Positions 41,683 through 49,269 of a stretch of 64,000 bases of DNA are shown in pieces. Within the stretch, counting starts at the first letter, position 1. Every line of letters starts with the position of its first letter. The notes below the pieces were generated by a model, which worked only from the letters and a program-made list of their open reading frames with translations, was not told the DNA's origin and made no database searches. Origin of the DNA: an uncultured Lachnospiraceae bacterium (GTDB taxonomy: Bacteria; Bacillota; Clostridia; Lachnospirales; Lachnospiraceae); the NCBI GenBank assembly GCA_910586315.1, contig CAJUIP010000001.1, positions 111,814 to 175,813 on the forward strand. Reading direction: 5' to 3'. A program made the position numbers and the translations under genes.

Positions 41683-42944
41683 TTCAGCTTTTGGAGATTG
41701 CAGCTTCATTCGCAGAAACATTTTTTGGCCTTTGGTTCCCGGCAAAAGCACTTAAGAATGAGAGAATTGAATGGAAAAAAAGTATTGTGTCTACAATAGT
41801 TTTAACAATAATAGTGGGGATTTTTAATCAATATGCGATTTTTTCTGTTTTAGTATCAATTGTGGGAATTGCTCTGATATCTGCAGGCGCATGCTGTATT
41901 TATCGGATTAAATATATTGAAATACTGCCAATGGTAGGATTTTACATGATGATGACATATGTATGTGATTTTCTGTGTCTTTCTATTATGGGAGTTGTGT
42001 TGCACATGCCAGAGTTTCCGGCTTATGCCGCTTCAAATTTATCGTGGCATCGAGCAATATTTTTGATTGTCACAAAAATCTTTACTTTTCTAACTATCAG
42101 TGTATTGGCTAAAACATATTTTAAATATGGTATCAAGCAATACAATGCTGTTTTATTTTATATTGGAGAATTAATAGCTTTGTATTACATGATAAGGAGA
42201 ACATTATCTAACACAAATTTTGATGTCATTTTATTGTGGCTGGCTTTGTTTCTTTTGAACATATTAGGAATATATTCAGCTGTTCAGCGTTCGATTGCTG
42301 CGGATGAGAAAAAGGGGAGTCAGATAGAAAAAGAGAGAAATAGAATGCTTACAGAAGACTATAAATCATTATCGAACAGTTATAATTATAATCGGACATT
42401 TTATCACGATTTAAAAAATCAGTACTTGGTAATCAAAAGTTATTTGAAACAAAAAGAATATGGAAAAGCAGAGAAATATATGGAGAGTATACAGAATTTT
42501 AAGCATGAAGAAATAGTCGCATATACAGGAAATGAAATTCTGGATTTGATATTATCACATAAAATCAGTGTTGCAAGACGACATGGAATAGATGTCAGTG
42601 TTACAGCCGAGGAAATTTTGCTTCCATTGACAGAACAAGAAATAGTGGCTCTTATTGCAAATATTCTTGATAATGCAATAGAAGCATGTCAAAAGGTTGA
42701 AGAGAGTAAGTGGATTGAAATAATCATCAGACAGATAAAAGATGTCTCGTTTATTAAAATTTTAAACACTTATTTGGAAGAACCACAAATAAAGGATAAT
42801 GCATTTTTATCGAAAAAGAAAGAGCAAAGCTTGCATGGTATTGGTTTAAACAGTGTAAAATCAACTATCAAAAAATATAGTGGAGAAATGGACATCAATC
42901 ATGGAGGTGGGGTATTTAAACTTACCCTTTCATTTTTTCATTAA
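41679..42944 (+). CDS. agrC: AgrC-type peptide-sensing histidine kinase 1
   Basis: 421 residues from the ATG at 41679 that overlaps the agrA stop, with GGGGGAG upstream. Residues 1-205 contain about six membrane helices for pheromone binding. The kinase part has the H-box FYHDLKNQYLVIKSYL near residue 240, the N-box ANILDNAIEACQ near 330 and the GHKL G-box LHGIGLNSVKSTIKKYSGEM near 390. It should sense the AgrD-derived peptide and phosphorylate AgrA. Its 3' end overlaps a convergent minus-strand gene by 15 bases. A close paralogue lies at 44742. Confidence 0.93.
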   Translation: MIQLLEIAASFAETFFGLWFPAKALKNERIEWKKSIVSTIVLTIIVGIFNQYAIFSVLVSIVGIALISAGACCIYRIKYIEILPMVGFYMMMTYVCDFLCLSIMGVVLHMPEFPAYAASNLSWHRAIFLIVTKIFTFLTISVLAKTYFKYGIKQYNAVLFYIGELIALYYMIRRTLSNTNFDVILLWLALFLLNILGIYSAVQRSIAADEKKGSQIEKERNRMLTEDYKSLSNSYNYNRTFYHDLKNQYLVIKSYLKQKEYGKAEKYMESIQNFKHEEIVAYTGNEILDLILSHKISVARRHGIDVSVTAEEILLPLTEQEIVALIANILDNAIEACQKVEESKWIEIIIRQIKDVSFIKILNTYLEEPQIKDNAFLSKKKEQSLHGIGLNSVKSTIKKYSGEMDINHGGGVFKLTLSFFH

Positions 42945-43463
42945 ACGATAAAACTTATTGTTGAAAACATCATTGAAAATTGTACAGTCAGCAGTAATAG
43001 TGAGAGTATAAAGGGCGGTATAGGTACCGTCTTTTTTTGCGGTGTAATAATTGTATGTGCCCAAGTCATCATTTTCTACATGCAGTATGATCTCATTGAT
43101 CGCTGATGTGATGGTGTGTGAATTATATGAAGAAGCAGGCCATCTGCCGATAATTGAACGTAACCTGTCTTTATTTAAGACTATACAGGAATTCATTTTT
43201 TGAAGTTCAGCAATATAATCAGCAGGTGTTCCGGATTTCAGTAAAACATAATCAAAAAGTTCTTTGTGCTCCAGATATCCGAACCCCAGTTTAAGATGCG
43301 CTATAATGTACTGTGCAGCCTCAGATATGTAGGTATTAGACTGCGAGGACTTAGACAGGAATAGGAGATCTTTGATAAGTTTGCTGATAGAGGGATTAGA
43401 TGGATTTTTGCTGTATAATCCGGCTAATAATACTTTTTTAGTTTGAATTTCTAAAGAATCCAT
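42930..43463 (-). CDS. Unknown 177-residue protein, divergent partner of an XRE regulator
   Basis: ATG 43463 has AAAGGAG upstream. The protein is mostly helical; a central ADYIAELQKMNSCIVLNKDR then SIIGRWPASSYNSHTITSAI segment and a beta-rich C-terminus (YTALYTLTITADCTIFNDVF) stand out. No family is recognised. It is divergent from the XRE gene at 43579 over a repeat-containing spacer. Degraded copies of its gene occur at 46014-46190 and 49800-50040, both in the same orientation, so it belongs to a module that has been duplicated repeatedly. A phage- or plasmid-type regulatory role is a guess. Confidence 0.7.
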   Translation of the reverse strand: MDSLEIQTKKVLLAGLYSKNPSNPSISKLIKDLLFLSKSSQSNTYISEAAQYIIAHLKLGFGYLEHKELFDYVLLKSGTPADYIAELQKMNSCIVLNKDRLRSIIGRWPASSYNSHTITSAINEIILHVENDDLGTYNYYTAKKDGTYTALYTLTITADCTIFNDVFNNKFYRLMKK

Positions 43464-43485
43464 ATTTTATACTCCTTTAAAATGC

Positions 43486-43531
43486 GTAATACACAATTAT
43501 TTATTGCATAATACACATTATACAATTATTT
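43486..43531. promoter_or_regulatory. Candidate XRE operator, direct repeats
   Basis: GTAATACACAATTATT (43486-43501) is repeated as ATAATACACATTATACAATTATT (43508-43530), 22 bp apart, in the spacer between the divergent genes at 42930 and 43579. It is likely a binding region for the XRE protein; this is inference from position. Confidence 0.45.
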
Positions 43532-43578
43532 CTTGAATTGGTAAACTACAAAATAGAAATATAACAGGAGTAATATAT

Positions 43579-43929
43579 ATGGAAAAAAAGATAACTTTTA
43601 AGGGTGATGCTGAAATTGGTCGCAGGGTAAGAGTAATAAGAGAAAATAAATCAATGACACAACGGAAACTGGCAGAAAAAGTCATGGTTTCTCCTAGTTC
43701 TATTGCACGTCTTGAATCTGGACAGACTATGGTGTCTGTATTTACAATAATAAGAATAGCAGAGGTATTAAATACTCCTGTATCATTTTTGCTGTCAGGA
43801 TGTGCAGAGGATTTAGATTTGTCTGGAATTACGGAAATAGTCAAAAAATTGGATCGCTGTACACCAGAGCAAAGAGAAATGCTCCTTCAGGGTTTTGAAC
43901 ATATTTTGGATGCTTTTTTTCTAACCTAA
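43579..43929 (+). CDS. XRE family transcriptional regulator
   Basis: 116 residues. The Cro/C1-type helix-turn-helix covers residues 12-68: IGRRVRVIRENKSMTQRKLA, VSPSSIARLESGQTMVSVFT, and RIAEVLNTPVSFLLSG. The C-terminal 45 residues (ITEIVKKLDRCTPEQREMLL then EHILDAF) form a short dimerisation helix pair. The ribosome binding site is ACAGGAG. A truncated paralogue keeping only the C-terminal half is at 46193-46393. The divergent gene at 42930 is its likely target. Confidence 0.88.
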   Translation: MEKKITFKGDAEIGRRVRVIRENKSMTQRKLAEKVMVSPSSIARLESGQTMVSVFTIIRIAEVLNTPVSFLLSGCAEDLDLSGITEIVKKLDRCTPEQREMLLQGFEHILDAFFLT

Positions 43930-43930
43930 A

Positions 43931-43963
43931 TTCGAAGACTTTTTGGTATAAGTTCAAGGACAT
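43931..43963 (+). promoter_or_regulatory. Decayed LytTR (AgrA) binding-site pair
   Basis: TTCGAAGACTT (43931) and TTCAAGGACAT (43953) are imperfect direct repeats with a 22-bp period, the same sequence and spacing as the pair before agrB (46381/46403). It lies after the first XRE gene just as the intact pair lies after the XRE remnant. No agrB follows here; IS630 fragments do. Confidence 0.5.
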
Positions 43964-44075
43964 TATACCAATGAAATAACTTATTTATATTTAGTTAAAA
44001 TATCTTTATCTATGGGACCAAACTTGGGGTAGAGCGATTTTAGTTTGGTTCTGGCTTATCATTTGTAAACTGCTG

Positions 44076-44345
44076 TTGGATGCAGGCTGTATATGCATTG
44101 CGGTCACCCTCTCATGCGGCCAGTTCCTTCCGCAGCAATTCTATTCTCTCAATCCTGCGGGACAGGCACTGCCGCGTCATGACATTAAGCTCTATTTCGG
44201 TAATGTTCAGCCAGTTACCATGCTTTGGAGTATAATGGATTTTCTCTGCCCAGTCAACGGCAGTTTGGTGTTCCCGAACGCTTACATGCCTCACACCGCC
44301 CAATGGCTCCACAAAGGTAAAGACGCTACAGGCGCCGTTATGCAT
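44076..44345 (-). pseudogene. IS630 family transposase, C-terminal fragment
   Basis: The minus strand reads FTFVEPLGGVRHVSVREHQT then AVDWAEKI and jumps directly to HYTPKHGNWLNITEIELNVM then TRQCLSRRIERIELLR. In IS630 transposases these segments are separated by about 45 residues including the second catalytic Asp region, so there is an internal deletion. The N-terminal part is absent. Confidence 0.8.
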
Positions 44346-44430
44346 ATATTCACAATCCTATATTTAGTCAAATAATTATTCCATATAATGCCATCCTGTG
44401 CTATACTAAAAAGAAACGACGGTGGCAATT

Positions 44431-44697
44431 ATGGCAAGACCTAAGAAATATATCATTAAACTCAGTGACGAGGAGTGGGCGACAGTTCGAAAAACAATCC
44501 GCAACAAGAAAACTTGTAAAACAGTTTTGAAGCACTGCCAGAAACATCAACGCCAATTCCAGTGCTGTACTGCAAAAAGTGGACGGGCGTGCCGAAGCGC
44601 GTATTATTCAGATGGCCTGCGGTCCTGTCTCAGAAGGACATTCGCGCTGGATATTCCAGATGCTGGAAGAGAAAGACCGCATTGAACTTGACACATC
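44431..44697 (+). pseudogene. IS630 family transposase, N-terminal fragments
   Basis: MARPKKYIIKLSDEEWATVR then KTIRNKKTCKTVLKHCQ is the standard IS630 N-terminus. A frame change follows and a second family segment appears (VDGRAEARIIQMACGPVSEG then RWIFQMLEEKDRIELDTS, about 44575-44692). It runs divergently from the fragment at 44076. The insertion joins directly onto the leader of agrC copy 2, having replaced an agrA copy whose last codons seem to survive at 44700-44740. Confidence 0.75.
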
Positions 44698-44741
44698 AAG
44701 AAATTGGAAAAAAGTATAAACAGATATTTAGGGAGAATTTT

Positions 44742-46013
44742 ATGATTTATTTATGGGAAGTTGCTGCTTCATTTACAGAAACATTCCTAGGGATCTGGTT
44801 TCCAGCAAAAGCTTTGGAGAATAAGAAAATTAGTCTCAAAAAAAATGTCTTATTTGCTGTTTTTCTAACATTAGTAGTAGCGATTCTTAATCAATATGCA
44901 ATTTTTTCTGTATTAACTTCAATATTAGGAATAATATTGTTATCATGTGGGACAAGTTTTGTTTATAGGATAAAATATTTTTATGTACTTCCAATGATGG
45001 GCTTTTATATGGTGCTGATTTATTTATATGATTTTCTTATTCTCTCTTTTTTGGGAATTTTATTGAATAGACCTGATTTTGCAATATATGCCACATCTAA
45101 TTTATCCAGCCAGAGAGTACTGTTTTTGATAATTTCAAAAAGTGTACTGATTTTAGGGAGTCTTTTTATTGCAAAACTGTATTTCAAATTTAGTCTTAAA
45201 CGTTATGCGATTGTTCTATTTTATCTTAGTGAAAGTATTATTTTGTTTTACATGGTGATGCGAACATTATCTAATGCAGATATAGATATTTTCCTATTAT
45301 GGTTATTTTTATTACTTTTGAATGCGGCAGGAATATATTCTGCGGCGCAACACTCAATAGCCATCGAACAGAAAGAAAATAATTCCATTGAAAAGAAAAA
45401 AAATAAGCTATTAGCGGAAGACTATAAATCATTAATGAGTAACTATAATCATAAGCGTATATTTTATCATGATTTAAAGAATCAATATTTGGTAATAAAA
45501 AGTTATTTGGAACAGGAAGAGTACAAAAAGGTAGAAGAGTATATAAAAAAAATGCATAGCTTTAGTCACGAGGTGGAAATATCGACATACACAGGTATTG
45601 ATATCTTAGATCTAATACTCTCCCATAAAGTATATTTGGCAAGAGAGCAGGGAAGTAATGTTAATATCATGGCTGAGCCAATTCGGTTAAGGTTGACAGA
45701 AGTAGAAATAGTAGCTATTATGTCTAACATTCTCGATAATGCAATTGAAGCATGTCAAGAAGTAAAAGAAAATGAAAAATGGATCCAAGTAGTTATTCGG
45801 CAGATAGGGGATATATCTTTTATTAAGATTGCAAATAGCTGCATCCCCCCAAATAATGCAGAAAGTAATGTTTTGATGTCTAGAAAAAAAGATCATGAAG
45901 TACATGGTATTGGTCTTATAAGTGTACAATCAATTGTTGAAAAATATGGTGGTGCAGTTGACGTAAATTATGGAGATGAAGAGTTTACAATCGCTATATC
46001 ATTTTTTAATTAG
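44742..46013 (+). CDS. AgrC-type peptide-sensing histidine kinase 2
   Basis: 423 residues from ATG 44742 with TAGGGAGAATTTT upstream, the same leader as kinase 1. The layout is identical to kinase 1: six membrane helices (EVAASFTETFLGIWFPAKAL at the start), H-box FYHDLKNQYLVIKSYLEQEE, N-box SNILDNAIEACQEV, G-box VHGIGLISVQSIVEKYGGAV. Every kinase motif is intact. The frame could extend upstream to 44562, but that part is IS630-derived. It lacks its own response regulator, so it probably signals through the AgrA at 40957. Sensor helices differ noticeably from kinase 1, which may mean a different peptide specificity. Confidence 0.9.
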   Translation: MIYLWEVAASFTETFLGIWFPAKALENKKISLKKNVLFAVFLTLVVAILNQYAIFSVLTSILGIILLSCGTSFVYRIKYFYVLPMMGFYMVLIYLYDFLILSFLGILLNRPDFAIYATSNLSSQRVLFLIISKSVLILGSLFIAKLYFKFSLKRYAIVLFYLSESIILFYMVMRTLSNADIDIFLLWLFLLLLNAAGIYSAAQHSIAIEQKENNSIEKKKNKLLAEDYKSLMSNYNHKRIFYHDLKNQYLVIKSYLEQEEYKKVEEYIKKMHSFSHEVEISTYTGIDILDLILSHKVYLAREQGSNVNIMAEPIRLRLTEVEIVAIMSNILDNAIEACQEVKENEKWIQVVIRQIGDISFIKIANSCIPPNNAESNVLMSRKKDHEVHGIGLISVQSIVEKYGGAVDVNYGDEEFTIAISFFN

Positions 46014-46190
46014 ACGACAAAATTTATTATTAAAGACATCATTGAGAATATAATTACTTCGATAATTATGTGAGAATAATACGGAGAAGCCGACTACTGT
46101 CCGATAATAGAATGTAGTCGCTTTTTGTTTAGAGCAATTGGTGAATTTATTTTCTGAAGTTCTGCTATACAATTTGCAGATACACCTGGT
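46014..46190 (-). pseudogene. Degenerate copy of the 177-residue unknown gene
   Basis: GACAAAATTTATTATTAAAG at 46016 and CCGATAATAGAATGTAG through TTTTCTGAAGTTCTGC near 46110-46165 align with 42946-43215, the 3' part of the gene at 42930-43463, with a deletion between. It marks the second unit of a tandem duplication. Confidence 0.6.
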
Positions 46191-46192
46191 TA

Positions 46193-46393
46193 ATGCATGA
46201 ATATTCTTGCGCGATGGCTTCTTCTGTAATTTTGCTTTTGCAGTCAGGATGTGAATCGGATTTAAAAATGTCAGGGATTATGGAGAGTGCAAAGAAATTA
46301 AAACGATGTTCACCAGAGCAAATAGAAATTTTGCTTCAAAGCTTTGGGAAAATTTCAGACGCTTTTTTCTTATTTAATTTCAAGGACATTTAG
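46193..46393 (+). pseudogene. Truncated XRE regulator (C-terminal half only)
   Basis: The frame reads SSVILLLQSGCESDLKMSGI then MESAKKLKRCSPEQIEILLQ and GKISDAFFLF, clearly paralogous to residues 65-116 of the XRE protein at 43579. The DNA-binding half is missing and the start codon (46193) lies in unrelated sequence, so regulation by this copy is unlikely. Confidence 0.75.
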
Positions 46394-46443
46394 TACAATA
46401 TTCAAGGACATGACTCTCCAGAGTACCAGTTTGGAGCTATAAT
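46381..46443 (+). promoter_or_regulatory. agrBD promoter with LytTR direct repeats
   Basis: CAAGGACAT occurs at 46381-46389 and 46403-46411, an exact 9-bp direct repeat with 22-bp period, typical of LytTR regulators binding one helix face. A perfect -10 box TATAAT is at 46438-46443. The expected -35 position (about 46415-46420, TCTCCA) matches poorly, as in activator-dependent promoters. agrB starts 27 bases downstream. Confidence 0.75.
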
Positions 46444-46469
46444 AGTAAAAAGCTTAGCGAGGAAGATTT

Positions 46470-47045
46470 ATGTTATTATTATCAAAAAAGAGTACAGAAA
46501 TATTATTAAGGCATGGGAAAATAGATGATACTCAAATTGGTTTGTATGAGTATGGATTTGAATTATTGTTTTCTACGATAAGTACTTTGAGTTTTGTGCT
46601 TCTATTGAGCATATTGTACAGTTATGTTAGTCATGCATGTATTTTTTTGCTGTATTTTATTCCCATTAGAATTACGGCCGGAGGATATCATGCTAAATCC
46701 TATAGCAGGTGTTTTATTTTGACGAATTTTATTGCCATAATGTGTATTGTTATTTCGAATTGTTTATGGGAAGTAAAGTCTGTATCTTTGGAAATTTTTT
46801 TGATGACAGGGTTTATAGTAGCATGTAAATACATATGGGACAATGCACCGATAATACCAGAGAAGTACAGGGAAAAAACAAATCGATATGATGTGAATAG
46901 AAGATATGCACATTATATAATTATGTTAGAAATTATATTTGCTATTTTTCTAATGATTTGGCATTATCGTTTTGCATTCATAGCAATCATTACAACCTAT
47001 TTGGTTGCAATTATGATAAAAATAGCTAAGAAAGGGGGGATATGA
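46470..47045 (+). CDS. agrB: AgrB, accessory gene regulator peptidase
   Basis: 191 residues, integral membrane. The catalytic pair is present in RITAGGYHAKSYSRCFILTN (His near residue 74 and Cys near 81), with GLYEYGFELLFSTI near the N-terminus and several hydrophobic helices. AgrB cleaves the C-terminal part of AgrD and cyclises the peptide into a (thio)lactone pheromone. It is preceded by a LytTR-type promoter and followed, 1 base after its stop, by the short agrD gene. The N-terminal segment is a little shorter than in staphylococcal AgrB but the core is complete. Confidence 0.95.
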   Translation: MLLLSKKSTEILLRHGKIDDTQIGLYEYGFELLFSTISTLSFVLLLSILYSYVSHACIFLLYFIPIRITAGGYHAKSYSRCFILTNFIAIMCIVISNCLWEVKSVSLEIFLMTGFIVACKYIWDNAPIIPEKYREKTNRYDVNRRYAHYIIMLEIIFAIFLMIWHYRFAFIAIITTYLVAIMIKIAKKGGI

Positions 47046-47046
47046 T

Positions 47047-47166
47047 TTGGATACAATACTTACATTTATTACATGGTTTATTGAAAAAGTAGCGATGTCA
47101 GGAGCTGGATTTTTCTCTTGGGGAGCTGGATATCAGCCTGAAGTGCCGGAAGAACTGCTTAAGTAA
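47047..47166 (+). CDS. agrD: AgrD, cyclic lactone autoinducer precursor (Ser-type)
   Basis: This 39-residue gene starts at TTG 47047, one base after the agrB stop, with AAAGGGGGG about 10 bases upstream. The N-terminus (LDTILTFITWFIEKVA) is an amphipathic membrane helix. The core SGAGFFSWGAGY precedes the charged C-terminal recognition tail QPEVPEELLK, matching the AgrD pattern of a core followed by x-P-x-x-P-x-x-L. There is no cysteine; Ser18 or Ser24 would have to close the ring, giving a lactone rather than a thiolactone. An overlapping ATG at 47042 opens a different, non-AgrD frame. Confidence 0.85.
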   Translation: MDTILTFITWFIEKVAMSGAGFFSWGAGYQPEVPEELLK

Positions 47167-47229
47167 TGAAAAGGGGCTAATTTAAGTTTTTTACTTAAGT
47201 ATGCTATTGAGAAAGTAAAGCAATACTGT

Positions 47230-47600
47230 ATAGTTGAACTGTTCCCCGTCAAGTAGACAGTAAAAAAGTATAAGTCCTTTCTGCCGGTAGGTTCGCCTGC
47301 TGGCAGTCTTTACGTTACCTGTAAAAGGGCTTCCGTATTTTTCTACAAATTGAGCATGGTATCATAAATATGCTGCTTCTTAAAGGCAAAATCATCTATG
47401 CCTATTACATCACTTACTTCCCAACATGGAATAATTTCATATCTTTTCAGGAGTAATTTTATATCGGCACACTCATTTATTCTGATTCCCAATATACGAC
47501 AAATGCGGGTACAGCCTTTACCGTTTGTTTACAGAGTCAATGTGCAGGTAAAGTCAGCACATTCTTCTATCATACTGAATATTCTTGCACAGTGAAACTG
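47230..47600 (-). pseudogene. ISL3 family transposase remnant
   Basis: The minus strand contains VSDVIGIDDFAFKKQHIYDT near 47420-47360, matching the ISL3 catalytic start (G-x-D-D-F-A-F-x-K-x-x-x-Y-x-T), followed after a stop by RLPAGEPTGRKDLYFF-type sequence in broken frames. No intact frame remains. Confidence 0.5.
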
Positions 47601-47750
47601 CATATTTGGGCTTTTTAAACAGGATATTCAGTGATTGAAATGAGAGCATCTGTCTATGAATGGTATGAAAAAGGGTGTGATGCAAAACTATATGGCGTTT
47701 GATGGGGACGGGCTGAAAAAGCAGTGGGTATGGATTAATGATAAGATAAA

Positions 47751-47852
47751 GAAGGAGAGATAAGAATAGCACTTTTGTATGAAAGAGTAAATATCAGCTA
47801 TGCGAGAGTGAATTCCACCACATAAAAGGGAGCGGTGGAATTTAAAATTTCA
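47751..47852. repeat. Solo right end of the IS30-like element
   Basis: GAAGGAGAGATAAGAATAGC at 47752 through TGGAATTTAAAATTTCA (47836-47852) is nearly identical to 13754-13854, the right end of the IS30-like element. No left end or transposase accompanies it. Confidence 0.75.
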
Positions 47853-47856
47853 TTTT

Positions 47857-47922
47857 TCATCCTGTCAAAAAAGAAAAAATATCCTTGATTTTATCTTTGT
47901 ATTGTTCTAAAATAATGTTCAT
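47857..47922 (-). CDS. 21-residue micropeptide, candidate type I toxin, copy 2
   Basis: ATG (complement of 47920-47922) to TGA encodes 21 residues, MNIILEQYKDKIKDIFSFLT plus Gly, with GAAAGGATG about 9 bases upstream. Length and the L-x-Q-(F/Y)-x-x-K-I-x-x-I pattern match the copy at 17461-17526. The stop codon lies 4 bases from an IS30-like terminal repeat, as in copy 1. The plus-strand promoter TTGATT-17-TAAAAT lies within the coding region. Differences from copy 1 are mostly amino-acid replacements that keep helix character, consistent with selection on the peptide. Confidence 0.5.
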   Translation of the reverse strand: MNIILEQYKDKIKDIFSFLTG

Positions 47923-48039
47923 AGGATCATCCTTTCGTATGAATGCTTGCAGGGGAATTTAGTTCCCGATGGATTGGTACACAGATACCGTATATGTGCA
48001 TTATAGCACAGTGCATCTACGAATAGGATGATTTTTTTT
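47920..48039 (+). ncRNA. Predicted antisense RNA to the micropeptide leader, copy 2
   Basis: Promoter TTGATT (47885-47890), 17 bp, TAAAAT (47908-47913); predicted start near 47920 and end at the T8 run 48032-48039. Closing stem ATCATCCT (47926-47933) / AGGATGAT (48025-48032). An internal GGGAATTTAGTTCCC hairpin is at about 47954-47968. The 5' arm complements the micropeptide ribosome binding site. Same layout and length as 17527-17641 despite diverged sequence. Confidence 0.5.
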
Positions 48040-48113
48040 ATTTTGATTGCAGCCAACGGTTGCGGTATGGTATAGTTATATGTAAATTGCAAGTTGTAAG
48101 GGAGATAAAAACT

Positions 48114-48506
48114 ATGGATAATAAATGGAGAGAATTATATGATGCAGCAAAACAGGTATTAAAACCACGAGACGTTTCTAAAATTATTGAGGCGGGTAGA
48201 GTTTCCGCAGAAGTACAATCAGCATCGGGCAAAATATATGTTGGAATTTGTGTAGATACAGCATGTACATTAGGTATATGTGCTGAACGTAATGCTATTT
48301 TTAACATGATTACTAATGGAGAAGATGCTATTAAGCGAGTTGTTGCTATTGATAGAGATAGTAAAACCGTTCCCCCATGTGGAGCGTGTCGAGAGTTTAT
48401 GGCACAGTTAATGCCAGAAGAATACAGAAAAATTGAGATAATGATGGATTATGAAAATAAGAGGATAGCAACCCTCGGAGATTTAACACCTGAATGGTGG
48501 ATATAA
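48114..48506 (+). CDS. Cytidine deaminase family protein
   Basis: 130 residues from ATG 48114, with GTAAGGGAG upstream; the frame extends to 48060 without a better start. Zinc motifs are intact: CAERNAIFNMI (C-A-E, catalytic Glu, near residue 55) and TVPPCGACREFMAQL (P-C-x-x-C) near 90. The short length and EYRKIEIMMDY then LGDLTPEWWI end resemble cytidine or blasticidin-S-type deaminases. It would deaminate a cytosine nucleoside or analogue; a role in nucleoside salvage or in inactivating a nucleoside antibiotic is possible. It lies among mobile-element remnants and has no obvious operon partner. Confidence 0.87.
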   Translation: MDNKWRELYDAAKQVLKPRDVSKIIEAGRVSAEVQSASGKIYVGICVDTACTLGICAERNAIFNMITNGEDAIKRVVAIDRDSKTVPPCGACREFMAQLMPEEYRKIEIMMDYENKRIATLGDLTPEWWI

Positions 48507-48540
48507 TCATACTATCAAATTCAAATTTGTAAGGGGTATT

Positions 48541-48981
48541 ATGCCACTTAATACAGCAGAAATTTTTGAATTATTATTCGATAAAGATAATAATGTTGCA
48601 TACAAAGCATTACAAGAATTGCAAAAAGAAAGCATCGAAACAGAATATGTTTATCCTTATATGGATAGATTAAGCAATATGCTTGATAGTGATAATTCTT
48701 ATGTTCGTACAAGAGGGCTTACACTGATTGTCTATAGTGCAAAATGGGATAAAATTGATGAAATCATTGATAACTATTTAAAGCACATAACAGATATTAA
48801 ACCCATTACAGCAAGATAATGTATTAAACTGTTGCCGATTATTGCAAAGGATAAACCAGAATTGAGAAATGATATTTTTTCTGCACTTCGTAAAGCTAAT
48901 GTCTGTATTTATGATGACAGTATGCAACTATTAATTTATAAGGATATCCAAAAGGTATTGAAAGAAATAGAAAAATTATAA
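48541..48981 (+). pseudogene. SufBD-like HEAT-repeat protein interrupted by a stop codon
   Basis: Residues 1-92 (AEIFELLFDKDNNVAYKALQ, then YPYMDRLSNMLDSDNSYVRT) match the small HEAT-like proteins often labelled SufBD protein in clostridia. The frame meets TAA at 48817-48819 and then continues in the same frame with CIKLLPIIAKDKPELRNDIF and SMQLLIYKDIQKVLKEIEKL to 48981. In the family a Gln usually follows R at this point, so a CAA to TAA change is likely. A sequencing error or read-through cannot be excluded. Confidence 0.75.
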
Positions 48982-49269
48982 AATGCTAATTTCAATTTAT
49001 AAAGTTAATTCGCAAACTGTTCTGAAAGTACGGACAGATAAATATTCATTATTGTTGCATTTACAGACATTGGAAATATGAAAGCGAATTGGGAAATATT
49101 CATAACCCATAATGCTAAATCCAAAAAACATGAAAAAAGTCTACCTATTTGTTTTGTATATGGCAGGTGGGCTTTTTTCTTTGTCATAGAAACCATTATC
49201 TTGATGACATTGCACATACGCCTGATATGCCGGAAAAATACTGTCCCCTGTATTGATTCAAAAGCAGAG

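Noticed and set aside
47042..47092. ATG overlapping the agrB stop as start of a peptide
   Set aside because: Its frame runs for 16 codons to TAG with no AgrD features; the TTG frame at 47047 has the full AgrD pattern.
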